Position numbers and translations under genes: made by a program | The notes under the pieces: generated by a model | The model's input: the letters and a program-made list of their open reading frames with translations, nothing else | Told to the model about the DNA's origin: nothing | The model's database searches: none | NCBI GenBank assembly: GCA_023489375.1 | Contig: JAMDCX010000039.1 | Coordinates: 1 to 6,061 of the forward strand | Source: Planctomycetota bacterium | GTDB taxonomy: Bacteria; Planctomycetota; Phycisphaerae; WQYP01 | Direction of reading: 5' to 3' | DNA: 6,061 nt | In this document: in pieces, positions 1 to 6,040 of the stretch | Position numbering within the stretch: the stretch's first letter is position 1 | How the letters are laid out: every line of letters begins with the position of its first letter

Positions 1-1988
1 TTGTGCGGATGTTTCATGGCTTCAGCTAACTGAATGCCCGCCTGCAAGGCCCCGATCCAGATTGAACTGACATAAGCTGGCGAACCGCGCAAACCCCATA
101 CATCATAGGTCTGCACGGCAGTACCTTTATCCGGGAGGCCGTCGCCGTTGGTATCCAGCGAGGCGGTGTAGTTCATCGCCTTAACCACATGAGGCCACAT
201 ATAAGTCAGGTAAGCCTGATCCGCCGTCCATAAATATTCATGGTAGACCATCATGACATAAAGCGGATTGAGAACCACCCGGGCCCAGCCGTTATCCACA
301 TGATTAAAATCACCCAGATAGTTGTGCGGCACCTGGCCGTTGGGCTTTTGAAAGGAGAGCATCCGGCGCATCTGGGAAAGTTTCAATTCCGGAAACAGCG
401 CGACAATGGGAAAACTGCCGAAGTATTCGACATCCATGGTGCTCAAACCGCAGCAACCCAGACCCTCCCAGATTCCGTAGTTACCATCCTTAACCCACCA
501 GGTGTTGGTGACTGCGGTGCTCAGATGACTGGACCAGCTGAAGGCCAGTGGGCTGCCCAAGGAGGTATCCGCCAGTGTACGGGCGAATAATTCCGTTTGC
601 CGGCGATGCGTGGGGTATTGATGCACCAGATAAGCATTGACATCGACCGCATCTGAAAACCAATTCGCGTAGTTGTGGCCCATATCCTCACCCCACTGGC
701 TGAAGTGGTGTGGAAAGTACCAGCTGAACGTTAAGCGAATTTCCTGTTTTTCTCCTGGAGCCAGGGTTACACTGGAAGCCAAGGCCCCGGTGCCCCACGT
801 TGAACGAAGACCGCCAAAGAGATTGTTCCTTATTTCCTGCAGAATTTCTCTGCGTCCGGAGATCGATTCCAGAAGCCCCGGCGACGCGATACGGACACCG
901 GTAATGACACGGTTCAGTAATGCATCCTTGGAAAGGCGCTGCAACCAATGATCCGCCTCCGCCGCCGTTAAGGCGTTGATCTGCGATTCGGTGAGTGTGA
1001 ATTCCCGGGCCGGGTCGGTTGCCCCGGAAGTGTTGGGGAGTTTGCCGTCCACAAAAAACTTCTGCAGCACATCCAGCATCATGTAACGGACGCGCGGTGT
1101 ATCCCAATTGCACAAGCCCGTGGTACTGGCGTACTGGCTGAACGTACCGGAAATCCAGGTGTGCGTTCCGCCGGTCATGGAAAGGCACAGGCTGCCCAGT
1201 GTGGTTTTATTTTCCGCATCCACATTGGTTTTCATGGCCAACGTTGTGGTCGGGCCGGTCTGCCGGATCGTGTTGTTCAGTTGCCGCTGCTTATGTCCGG
1301 TGGCCAGTGGGTTATGCAGTAAGGACAGCAACGATACTTCGACCGGTTGGGAACCGGTATTTTCCAGCGTAAAGACCATATTGAATCCCGGTGTCGCTGA
1401 TTCCCGGGCGTGGCCGGGAAAGAACGGGGAAAAGGCTGTAGCGCTAACGCGGATGGGCAAGGTAGAATCATGGTAGTGCAGCGTGGTCATGGGAAACCAC
1501 GCTTCATACTCAATCGATTCTATATCCTGCACGTATGACAGAGACAACGGATTGTTTTCATGCGGCCGCAAATACAGCCGCCGAAACTTGGCCGATTCAG
1601 TTCCCTGTTCCCGTGTCCACAGCAGCAGTTGCAGACTCTGCGGCCCCATGTCCGGATTCACGCCGGACTGACTGGCGGGTATATTGCCAGCCCACTGTCC
1701 CACGTTGAAGATCAGCCACTTATAAAAACTCCCGTCGGGCCGCAGTTCAATAAAGCCGGTTCCGATGCCTCCCAACGGCGCACCCGAAGCCATGGGCATG
1801 GTGCATGGAATTTCCAGTGTTCCACCCGCTGGATCATTTACGAGGCGTGCGGCGACCGCGCCATCGTGATGGCTCACACGCACACGGTGCGCTGCGGCCG
1901 ATGTTGCCGGCAAGCCTTCCGGCATCGCCATGGCGGCACCCGCAGCGGAAACAGCCTGAACAAAACGACGCCTGGAAATAGGCTTCAT
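1..1988 (-). CDS. Tat-exported GH116 beta-glucosidase / GBA2-like glucosylceramidase (3' end beyond window)
   Basis: The frame is open for 662 codons with no stop and runs off the left edge. The start ATG (complement of 1986..1988) has GGAGA 9 nt upstream. Residues 1-33 look like a Tat signal: twin-arginine motif SRRRFV (5-10), an Ala-rich stretch, then ALPATSAAA-like small residues. Residues ~62-90 hold the GH116 N-terminal signature (PLGGIGTGFIELRPDG). From ~495 the catalytic (alpha/alpha)6 domain begins: YGIWEGLGCCGLSTMDVEYF aligns without gaps to the human GBA2 segment EGQEYRMYNTYDVHFY, making E508 the likely nucleophile. NGDGLPDKGTAVQTYDVW makes D629 the likely acid/base. The E-to-D spacing (121) resembles compact prokaryotic GH116 enzymes more than GBA2. 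By family it should be a retaining enzyme cleaving beta-glucosides or related beta-glycosides outside the cytoplasm; the substrate is not readable. Family members usually run about 760-900 residues, so the end of the catalytic domain is missing here. Family call is firm, substrate open. Confidence 0.9.
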   Translation of the reverse strand, partial: MKPISRRRFVQAVSAAGAAMAMPEGLPATSAAAHRVRVSHHDGAVAARLVNDPAGGTLEIPCTMPMASGAPLGGIGTGFIELRPDGSFYKWLIFNVGQWAGNIPASQSGVNPDMGPQSLQLLLWTREQGTESAKFRRLYLRPHENNPLSLSYVQDIESIEYEAWFPMTTLHYHDSTLPIRVSATAFSPFFPGHARESATPGFNMVFTLENTGSQPVEVSLLSLLHNPLATGHKQRQLNNTIRQTGPTTTLAMKTNVDAENKTTLGSLCLSMTGGTHTWISGTFSQYASTTGLCNWDTPRVRYMMLDVLQKFFVDGKLPNTSGATDPAREFTLTESQINALTAAEADHWLQRLSKDALLNRVITGVRIASPGLLESISGRREILQEIRNNLFGGLRSTWGTGALASSVTLAPGEKQEIRLTFSWYFPHHFSQWGEDMGHNYANWFSDAVDVNAYLVHQYPTHRRQTELFARTLADTSLGSPLAFSWSSHLSTAVTNTWWVKDGNYGIWEGLGCCGLSTMDVEYFGSFPIVALFPELKLSQMRRMLSFQKPNGQVPHNYLGDFNHVDNGWARVVLNPLYVMMVYHEYLWTADQAYLTYMWPHVVKAMNYTASLDTNGDGLPDKGTAVQTYDVWGLRGSPAYVSSIWIGALQAGIQLAEAMKHPH

Positions 1989-2198
1989 GATGATGATTCT
2001 CCACAATGATGCTTCAAAAATTCAATAACCCGTCACAACAATTCTGTTCTTCAGGCCCACCAGGAGCGTGCGATGCATAAAATATCTCCCCCCGTCTGAA
2101 AAAAAGCAACCCCAATTCTCCCGAATAAAATTTGAAACAAGATTTTGAAATTCTATAAAATCTGTCAATGTTTTCGCCGCATGCCAAGATGTTTTATA
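1989..2198. other. Upstream region of the GH116 gene
   Basis: This noncoding stretch lies before the GH116 start. On the minus strand it has an exact TTGACA (complement of 2163..2168), but 16-18 nt further on the best -10 hexamers match TATAAT at only 2-3 positions, so a sigma-70 promoter is possible but unproven. The sequence is AT-rich around 2120-2170 and has a C6 run near 2085-2091 followed by A7. I recognise no riboswitch or RNA gene. Confidence 0.35.
1998..2002 (-). promoter_or_regulatory. Ribosome binding site of the GH116 gene
   Basis: GGAGA on the minus strand lies 9 nt before the ATG at 1988. It supports this start, which is also the one that places the twin-arginine motif at residues 5-10, as expected for a Tat signal. 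Confidence 0.6.
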
Positions 2199-2385
2199 TC
2201 ACACCGCCTGCCATCCTTCCGCCTCAAGTACGTGTCTTGCCGTGAATAAAGGACCAAATTCCAAATAGTCATTGCGCCAGTTGGTACGCGGCTTCCGGAG
2301 CACTATCCATCAAATAGCCACCGGCTTGGCCGGTGGTGGAGTATTCCATGGTAATACCAATCGGGAAGTTATTACGGTCCCATGC
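2199..2385 (-). pseudogene. Frameshifted C-terminal gene remnant, unidentified
   Basis: Two protein-like reading frames meet here on the minus strand. The first (2383..2385 down to a TGA at 2269..2271) begins AWDRNNFPIGITMEYSTTG and ends DSAPEAAYQLAQ. The second frame takes over at about 2271 with NDYLEFGPLFTARHVLEAE and stops at 2199..2201. Joined by one frameshift they read as a smooth ~60-residue C-terminus. Third-position GC is about 58% in both pieces, unlike the AT-rich alternative frame immediately upstream. No good ribosome binding site precedes the internal ATG at 2349. Upstream, another frame (DPIAALHLLSPG, SMDLAKSYDIK) could extend it, but its third positions are AT-rich and I do not count it. 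I do not recognise the family. It could be a decayed gene, a sequencing or assembly error in a real one, or chance. The perfect 8-bp hairpin at 2318..2336 lies inside it. Confidence 0.3.
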
Positions 2386-2505
2386 TTAATGTCATAACTC
2401 TTCGCTAAATCCATAGATATGGTACTACTGACACCTGGTGACAGCAAATGCAAAGCTGCTATTGGATCATGACCACCGCTGCAGCGATGCCCTTGTTCAC
2501 CAGCT
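2386..2505. other. Spacer downstream of the pseudopilin gene
   Basis: This is the 120 nt after the pseudopilin stop. It has a 10-nt palindrome CGCTGCAGCG (2477..2486) about 20 nt past the stop, but no U-tract, so I see no intrinsic terminator. It may hold an upstream extension of the neighbouring gene remnant in another frame. Confidence 0.3.
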
Positions 2506-3417
2506 TTACCAGCCCTCGTACGCGCTGGATATCCAGCTGAACCGTACTTTGATGTTGGACATCGGTACCCACCGCACAGAGCCGTCGTTATACATTTCAT
2601 GTTCGCCGGCGGGCAACGCATTACCCATACCTTCATCGACATAATTGGAATATGCGCCGACAGGCAGCCAGGTCAGAGCGCCAGTTCCGGGGGCGGCTAA
2701 GCCCTGCAAACCAGTCTGATCGGTAAATAACGCATTATCTGTGACCAGCAGTGTGCCGCTCCCAGATTGCGGATTAAGTGCCGGCTGATGCTGTGGATCA
2801 AAGTTATAGCGCCCGACTGGCCCACCACCTGTCTGGTATTGCATATCTGCGGCCCATGGCACTGTCCCACCATTAGCGATAGTGGAAAAATCATAGGCGG
2901 GGCTGTAATCCATCCCTTCGTCAACCCAGTAGCTCAAGCCCAAAGGGGCTGTTGTCCAGCGGCTGCATAACCCTTGAGCATTATAGCTGGCCGGGGGAAA
3001 TTCCCACACGGGACTGTATTGCTGGAAACCACTACTGGTATCCGGGCAAAACAGCAGACTTATTCCAGCAGGCGTATCAGGAAGTACCCCGGATCGTGGA
3101 TTGACGTACCACCCACCTGAAAGATAGCCATAGGAGGATAGATACAGAGCAGAAAGGCCTGAGGTGCCCGACGGTGGCCCCATATTAGAATCAGCAAAGT
3201 TAAAGGCGGCGTCACATGCCAGTGGATACTGGCCACGATATATATTGGCATACTCATGCAGCGCAATGCCGATCTGCCGCATATTCGACGCACCTTGTAT
3301 TCGCACCGCCAATTGCCGTGCTCGGGCCAACGCCGGCAGCAGCAATGCGATAAGAAGGGCAATAATGCTGATGACCACCAGTAATTCGATGAGGGTGAAT
3401 GCATTTCGACGTTTCAT
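2506..3417 (-). CDS. Type II/IV-style pseudopilin with prepilin N-terminal methylation signal
   Basis: This 303-residue protein starts MKRRNAFTLIELLVVISII. It has a short basic leader (1-6), predicted prepilin-peptidase cleavage between A6 and F7, the conserved Glu five residues into the mature protein (E11), and a hydrophobic helix (about 7-30) ending in LLPALARARQLA. This is the class III prepilin signal of GspG/GspH-like proteins. The -1 residue is Ala, not the more usual Gly. The C-terminus has H273EMYNDGSVRWV, a shortened relative of the H-X9-DG tail of planctomycete and verrucomicrobial pseudopilins, here with only four residues between His and Asp-Gly. The body (70-270) is rich in Gly, Pro, Ser, Tyr and Trp, with three Cys. 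Expected role: anchored in the inner membrane, then assembled into or associated with a secretion or pilus-like fibre. Such proteins are often present in many copies per genome and stand alone, as here. The longer frame to 3507 adds 30 residues before the leader and is rejected. Confidence 0.9.
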   Translation of the reverse strand: MKRRNAFTLIELLVVISIIALLIALLLPALARARQLAVRIQGASNMRQIGIALHEYANIYRGQYPLACDAAFNFADSNMGPPSGTSGLSALYLSSYGYLSGGWYVNPRSGVLPDTPAGISLLFCPDTSSGFQQYSPVWEFPPASYNAQGLCSRWTTAPLGLSYWVDEGMDYSPAYDFSTIANGGTVPWAADMQYQTGGGPVGRYNFDPQHQPALNPQSGSGTLLVTDNALFTDQTGLQGLAAPGTGALTWLPVGAYSNYVDEGMGNALPAGEHEMYNDGSVRWVPMSNIKVRFSWISSAYEGW

Positions 3418-3423
3418 AAAGAA

Positions 3424-3429
3424 CTCCTT
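3424..3429 (-). promoter_or_regulatory. Ribosome binding site fixing the pseudopilin start
   Basis: A full AAGGAG on the minus strand ends 6 nt before the ATG at 3417. It decides between this start and the in-frame ATG 90 nt further upstream, since only this start gives a normal prepilin leader. Confidence 0.75.
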
Positions 3430-3465
3430 GTTAAAGTGTTCGGTGTAAAATTTCAAGCTACCAGC

Positions 3466-3471
3466 ATTATA
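3466..3471 (-). promoter_or_regulatory. Candidate -10 box of the pseudopilin promoter
   Basis: The minus strand has an exact TATAAT here, about 49 nt before the pseudopilin ATG, implying a leader of roughly 40 nt. The -35 is poor: the best candidate is TTGCTC (complement of 3491..3496) at a long 19-nt spacing. If used, transcription would begin inside the longer alternative frame and exclude the upstream start. Both the box and the region are AT-rich, so chance is possible. Confidence 0.4.
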
Positions 3472-3617
3472 AACAATCACTGGGAACTTCGAGCAAATCG
3501 AACGCACCTCTATCGATTATTATCGGCTATCGGTTTTTTTTTATTGACAAAATTATTAACACTCAAACCCGCATCAATAAACAAGGCAGTTATTCATGCA
3601 ACTCTTAATTTTGGCTG

Positions 3618-3654
3618 GCGGCGTTGCAATGGGAAACACCTATTGCAACGCCGC
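3618..3654 (-). terminator. Strong stem-loop after the PEP-CTERM gene (possible terminator without U-tract)
   Basis: The arms GCGGCGTTGCAAT (3618..3630) and ATTGCAACGCCGC (3642..3654) are perfectly complementary over 13 bp. A G-T pair and two G-C pairs extend the stem to 16 bp around an AAACA loop. It begins 14 nt past the PEP-CTERM stop. Position and strength fit a 3' end signal, but the minus strand continues CAGCCAAAATTAAG with no run of U. It may instead protect the 3' end of the mRNA. Confidence 0.55.
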
Positions 3655-3668
3655 ACCTTTGCCGTATA

Positions 3669-4496
3669 TCAAACCGCCTTCCGCCGCTTCAGCAACAGCA
3701 AGCCTAATCCGCCAATGGCCACCAGGCCCAATGTGGCCGGTTCAGGCACCGGTGAAGATGTAAGTGAAAAATTGCTAAATTGCCCGGCAGACACAGTTCC
3801 ATCATTTCCAATCCCGACGGCTGTGATACCGGACGGAACAGAAAGATTGCCCGATATCGCTGTGCCATTGTCGAAAATTTTTGCTGTCCACGCACTCGGT
3901 GTTCCGGCAGTGTTGAGTACAATGGAAAAATCCCCTGTATCCAGTCCACTGCTGTTTTGGTCGTTGCCGACGTAATAATTGGCCCCGCCCGCCGATGTGC
4001 CTGGTCCTTCGAATAGCGAGCCATTAACTGTTGAACTGCCAGGTGTGTACAATAGCACCCAATCTACAGCATTTTCAGTACCGCTGCCGCTGCCATCAAA
4101 ACGCACATTTCCGGATGTTGTGGGTGTAATCAGAAAGCCTAGAGACAACCATGCACCATTGTTAGGGGTCCCGCTTCCGGCAAGATTCGCCGACAACGTA
4201 TAGATATTACCGCTTATGGGGGTGAAACTTAGGTAGCCAATAGCCGTACTATTGTTGGTATATCCACTGTCGGAAATTCCGGAAGTTGCAGTCCATGTTG
4301 AACTGGTGCCATTATCCACCGTCGGGGCAGTTCCAGCGAGCGGTGTGGTAGTTGGCGCACCGCCAAAACTCTCCGAATATATGGTAGTAACCACGCTGGC
4401 CGAAACGGTACCAGCCAACCCTACCAAGGCCACAGTCGCGAATGCCGCAATGGCCAAGGCAGAACCATGTGAAACTGATGAACGATTGGAAAACAT
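3669..4496 (-). CDS. PEP-CTERM sorted extracellular protein, function unknown
   Basis: This 275-residue secreted protein starts MFSNRSSVSHGSALAIAAF. Residues 1-34 are a Sec signal: a polar start, hydrophobic core ALAIAAFATVALVGLAG, and probable cleavage after VSA (31-33). The mature part is Ser/Thr/Gly/Asn-rich with alternating hydrophobic residues (WVLLYTPG, FSIVLNTAG, WTAKIFDNG). It looks like a beta-sandwich of LamG/jelly-roll type; this is inferred from pattern only. The C-terminus is a textbook PEP-CTERM signal: VPEPATLG (250-257), a hydrophobic helix, then KRRKAV. By family the tail is recognised and removed by an exosortase, leaving the protein on the surface or in an extracellular matrix. 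No exosortase lies in the window. No catalytic motif is visible. An in-frame ATG at 4619 with its own AAGGA would add 41 residues, and the frame opens at 4706, but both would bury the signal peptide. Confidence 0.9.
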   Translation of the reverse strand: MFSNRSSVSHGSALAIAAFATVALVGLAGTVSASVVTTIYSESFGGAPTTTPLAGTAPTVDNGTSSTWTATSGISDSGYTNNSTAIGYLSFTPISGNIYTLSANLAGSGTPNNGAWLSLGFLITPTTSGNVRFDGSGSGTENAVDWVLLYTPGSSTVNGSLFEGPGTSAGGANYYVGNDQNSSGLDTGDFSIVLNTAGTPSAWTAKIFDNGTAISGNLSVPSGITAVGIGNDGTVSAGQFSNFSLTSSPVPEPATLGLVAIGGLGLLLLKRRKAV

Positions 4497-4503
4497 AAAC
4501 GAT

Positions 4504-4508
4504 TCCTT
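4504..4508 (-). promoter_or_regulatory. Ribosome binding site fixing the PEP-CTERM gene start
   Basis: AAGGA on the minus strand lies 7 nt before the ATG at 4496. Together with the normal-length signal peptide it favours this start over the ATG at 4619, which also has an AAGGA but lies beside a promoter-like -10 box. Confidence 0.6.
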
Positions 4509-4619
4509 GTACTCCGCTCCCTTATGGTCGCGGCTCGGTAAATTGTCCATTGACCGAATGGACGACGGTTGGCCGCAACCATCTGCGGCGGATGTAACGA
4601 TACTGGTTTTGTTCCTCAT

Positions 4620-4646
4620 ACTATATTTCCTTATGTAAGGAACCAA
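4620..4646 (-). promoter_or_regulatory. Candidate promoter with a dyad in its spacer, upstream of the PEP-CTERM gene
   Basis: On the minus strand TTGGTT (4641..4646) and TATAGT (4620..4625, five of six to consensus) are 15 nt apart. An inverted repeat with perfect 7-bp arms, TTCCTTA-CA-TAAGGAA (4627..4642), fills the spacer and is placed as a repressor or activator site might be. Transcription would start near 4612, leaving a 5' leader of about 115 nt that includes a small hairpin (4567..4580) and no access to the ATG at 4619. The -35 is weak and the spacing short. Alternatively the dyad hides the AAGGA of the 4619 start. Confidence 0.3.
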
Positions 4647-4739
4647 TTTGCTCTCCCACTGCCTGCCAGCCACACGGTTGGCAAATCCGCAGTTGAGAAC
4701 CTCCATGAAATAGTCTCAAGTCGGCCCTCCTTGGCCAAC

Positions 4740-5279
4740 TCACCGGAAAAACCTTTCCGCCATTCGCCTCCTTTCTCTAACACCCATATCGGCGGCCGAC
4801 ATGTTAATAACTGCCGCATTGTGGTATGCGGCGAATTTATACCCTTTGGCAGCACCTGTTGACATAACACTTCCATAGCCGGAATATTCACGTTGTCCCT
4901 GCAACACTGGAATACCGAAAAGCTGTGGTGGAGTTATGCGTCTGTCCCCACGGAACGGCCTGATTACCCACAGCGCATGGTGCGCAAAGTTCTTCATACC
5001 TGTGGCCAGGCGTGGCCAATGTGCCGATTGCAATAATTTTATGCAGGCGTGCAGATAAATTATGTACGTATTTCTGTGTGTGTGTGTGTGTGCGTGTGGG
5101 GGGGGGGCAGCGCTGCGCATCAAGGAATAATGAGGCGCTGCGCTTAATGAACCATCAACAGAAAGATAGGATGGTGCCGTCAAGGTAAACACATCGGCGC
5201 ACTGGCCATCAAATACACTGTCATCCGGAAAACCCATTTCGGATTCAACGAAGATCAGATTGTCTCTCGACCGTACCAT
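4740..5279 (-). CDS. Doubtful ORF, possibly the start of a decayed gene
   Basis: This 179-codon frame starts at an ATG with GAGG 7 nt upstream. The first ~58 residues (MVRSRDNLIFVESEMGFPDD, then DGQCADVFTLTAPSYLSVDG) look like ordinary protein. The frame then passes through the (TG)9/G10 repeat, giving PPPHAHTHTHR. Past the repeat the translation becomes rich in His, Arg and Tyr and less natural, while another minus frame over ~4913-5035 gives more protein-like stretches (LATPGHRYEELCAPCAVG; GNQAVPWGQTHNSTTAF). This could be a real gene broken at the repeat, or a chance frame. I recognise no domain. Confidence 0.2.
   Translation of the reverse strand: MVRSRDNLIFVESEMGFPDDSVFDGQCADVFTLTAPSYLSVDGSLSAAPHYSLMRSAAPPPHAHTHTHRNTYIIYLHACIKLLQSAHWPRLATGMKNFAHHALWVIRPFRGDRRITPPQLFGIPVLQGQREYSGYGSVMSTGAAKGYKFAAYHNAAVINMSAADMGVRERRRMAERFFR
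5075..5107. repeat. Microsatellite (TG)9 with G10 tract
   Basis: Nine TG units (5075..5092) are followed by CGTGT and then ten consecutive G (5098..5107). Homopolymer and dinucleotide tracts of this length are prone to slippage in bacteria and to length errors in sequencing. It lies inside the doubtful minus-strand ORF, so its length would decide that frame. Confidence 0.9.
5125..5150. repeat. Hairpin-centred dispersed repeat, copy A
   Basis: GAATAATGAG, a GC-rich core GCGCTGCGC, then TTAATGA. The same flanks enclose a different GC-rich core at 6010..6040. The core motif CGCTGCGC also occurs just to the left at 5111..5118. Confidence 0.5.
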
Positions 5280-5634
5280 ACAAAAACCTCATGCCCTTGG
5301 ATTGAATAACGTAAATTATCCAAGAACTAAAAACAATGTACACCATATCCGGAAAGAAGCCAAGGGTGTGAAAGAACAAAGCACAACGCGGATAGATGGA
5401 ATCCGGGAAAACAGTCAAAATATGCCATTAGAATGCGAATAATGCCTATATTATCGGACTACAGATTGGAATATTTTTTCTAAAATAACTGAAGTTTTTC
5501 GGCGGTGCACCATAAAACACAGCTGTTCAGCCTATCCTCACCGTGGAATCATCTCCTCTTTGCACATTAACGCTCGTCAGAAATACTTAGTTGCAAAACT
5601 CCAATAACGGCCCAGCCGAATACAGATATATTAA

Positions 5635-5653
5635 ATATTCAATATATGAATAT
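5635..5653. repeat. AT-rich inverted repeat
   Basis: ATATTCA and TGAATAT form a perfect 7-bp dyad around ATATA within a strongly AT-rich stretch (about 5620-5660). It could be a binding site or a promoter-like region, but no gene nearby gives it a target. Base composition alone could produce it. Confidence 0.3.
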
Positions 5654-5744
5654 ATTTACACAATACTTTCAAAACTTACCGCCAAGCCGCGCTACCAATG
5701 TCTTTTCGTTATTATTGAATCAAACAGCGGGTTCGAAATAATGT

Positions 5745-5771
5745 AACCGTGATATCGGTGCTATCCGTGGT
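5745..5771. repeat. Three tandem 9-mers, consensus ATCCGTGNT
   Basis: AACCGTGAT, ATCGGTGCT and ATCCGTGGT lie head to tail with no gap. They are followed, after TCAAACGAACATTCACAA, by a purine-rich array of about the same period. The pattern resembles eroded tandem-repeat families found between genes in planctomycete-like genomes; that comparison is from memory. Confidence 0.5.
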
Positions 5772-5784
5772 TCAAACGAACATT

Positions 5785-5813
5785 CACAAGGAGGTAGCGG
5801 AGGTAAACGGAGG
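5785..5813. repeat. Purine-rich repeat, copy 1
   Basis: This 29-mer begins CACAAGGAGGTAGC and ends in GGAGG. It matches 5955..5983 at 24 of 29 positions without gaps. Internally it is built of 9-10 nt units (GGAGGTAGC, GGAGGTAAAC, GGAGG). Confidence 0.6.
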
Positions 5814-5954
5814 AGAATTTCAGTGATTAAGGCATAAATCCATATTGATGTATCAATGATGTAATCATTGCTCGTTGTGTCGTCGTCGTGAAATATGTTG
5901 ATCGCTGCTTGGGACTGAGTTTCAATGACCAATGGCCGTTGAGCAGCATCATTG

Positions 5955-5983
5955 CACAAAGAGGAAGCGGAGAGAAACAGAGG
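5955..5983. repeat. Purine-rich repeat, copy 2
   Basis: This 29-mer begins CACAAAGAGGAAGC and ends AGAGG. It lies 170 nt from copy 1 in the same orientation with 24 of 29 identical positions, and both copies follow a CATT. Confidence 0.6.
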
Positions 5984-5992
5984 TTGTCGCTC

Positions 5993-6019
5993 AATGAATA
6001 ATGAATAATGAATAATGAG
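5993..6019. repeat. Tandem 7-mer AATGAAT, nearly four units
   Basis: Three exact AATGAAT units and a partial fourth (AATGAG) run into hairpin-centred repeat copy B. The extra units appear to be expansion of that repeat's left flank, since copy A has only one. Confidence 0.8.
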
Positions 6020-6040
6020 ACGGCCTTGCGGCCTTAATGA
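6010..6040. repeat. Hairpin-centred dispersed repeat, copy B
   Basis: GAATAATGAG and TTAATGA, identical to the flanks of copy A at 5125..5150, enclose ACGGCCTTGCGGCC, whose GGCC arms form a 4-bp stem around TTGC. Core sequence differs from copy A but stays GC-rich and self-complementary. Confidence 0.5.

Noticed and set aside
1560..2009. 149-codon plus-strand ORF
   Set aside because: It uses the same triplet boundaries as the GH116 gene on the other strand and is its antisense shadow.
2318..2336. Perfect 8-bp hairpin CCACCGGC-TTG-GCCGGTGG as a terminator
   Set aside because: No T-run follows on either strand, and it falls within the codons of the putative gene remnant (TTGQAGG).
3418..3507. 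30-residue N-terminal extension of the pseudopilin
   Set aside because: It would bury the prepilin leader, lies upstream of a strong AAGGAG, and overlaps the candidate TATAAT box.
3514..3542. Plus-strand terminator: CGAT/ATCG dyad followed by T9
   Set aside because: The stem is only 4 bp and no plus-strand gene lies upstream.
4497..4706. N-terminal extensions of the PEP-CTERM protein (starts at 4706 or 4619)
   Set aside because: They put 41-70 polar residues before a normal signal peptide. The start at 4496 has its own AAGGA at good spacing.
5260..5442. 60-codon plus-strand ORF
   Set aside because: It starts at TTG with no ribosome binding site, has no recognisable motif, and sits in a repeat-rich noncoding stretch.
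5724..5780. tRNA T-arm-like motifs (GGTTCGAAA, GGTTCAAAC)
   Set aside because: The flanking bases do not pair into a T-stem, and no acceptor or anticodon arm is present.
5745..5983. CRISPR array
   Set aside because: The repeats are too short, imperfect and either gapless or only two copies; there are no regular spacers and no cas genes.
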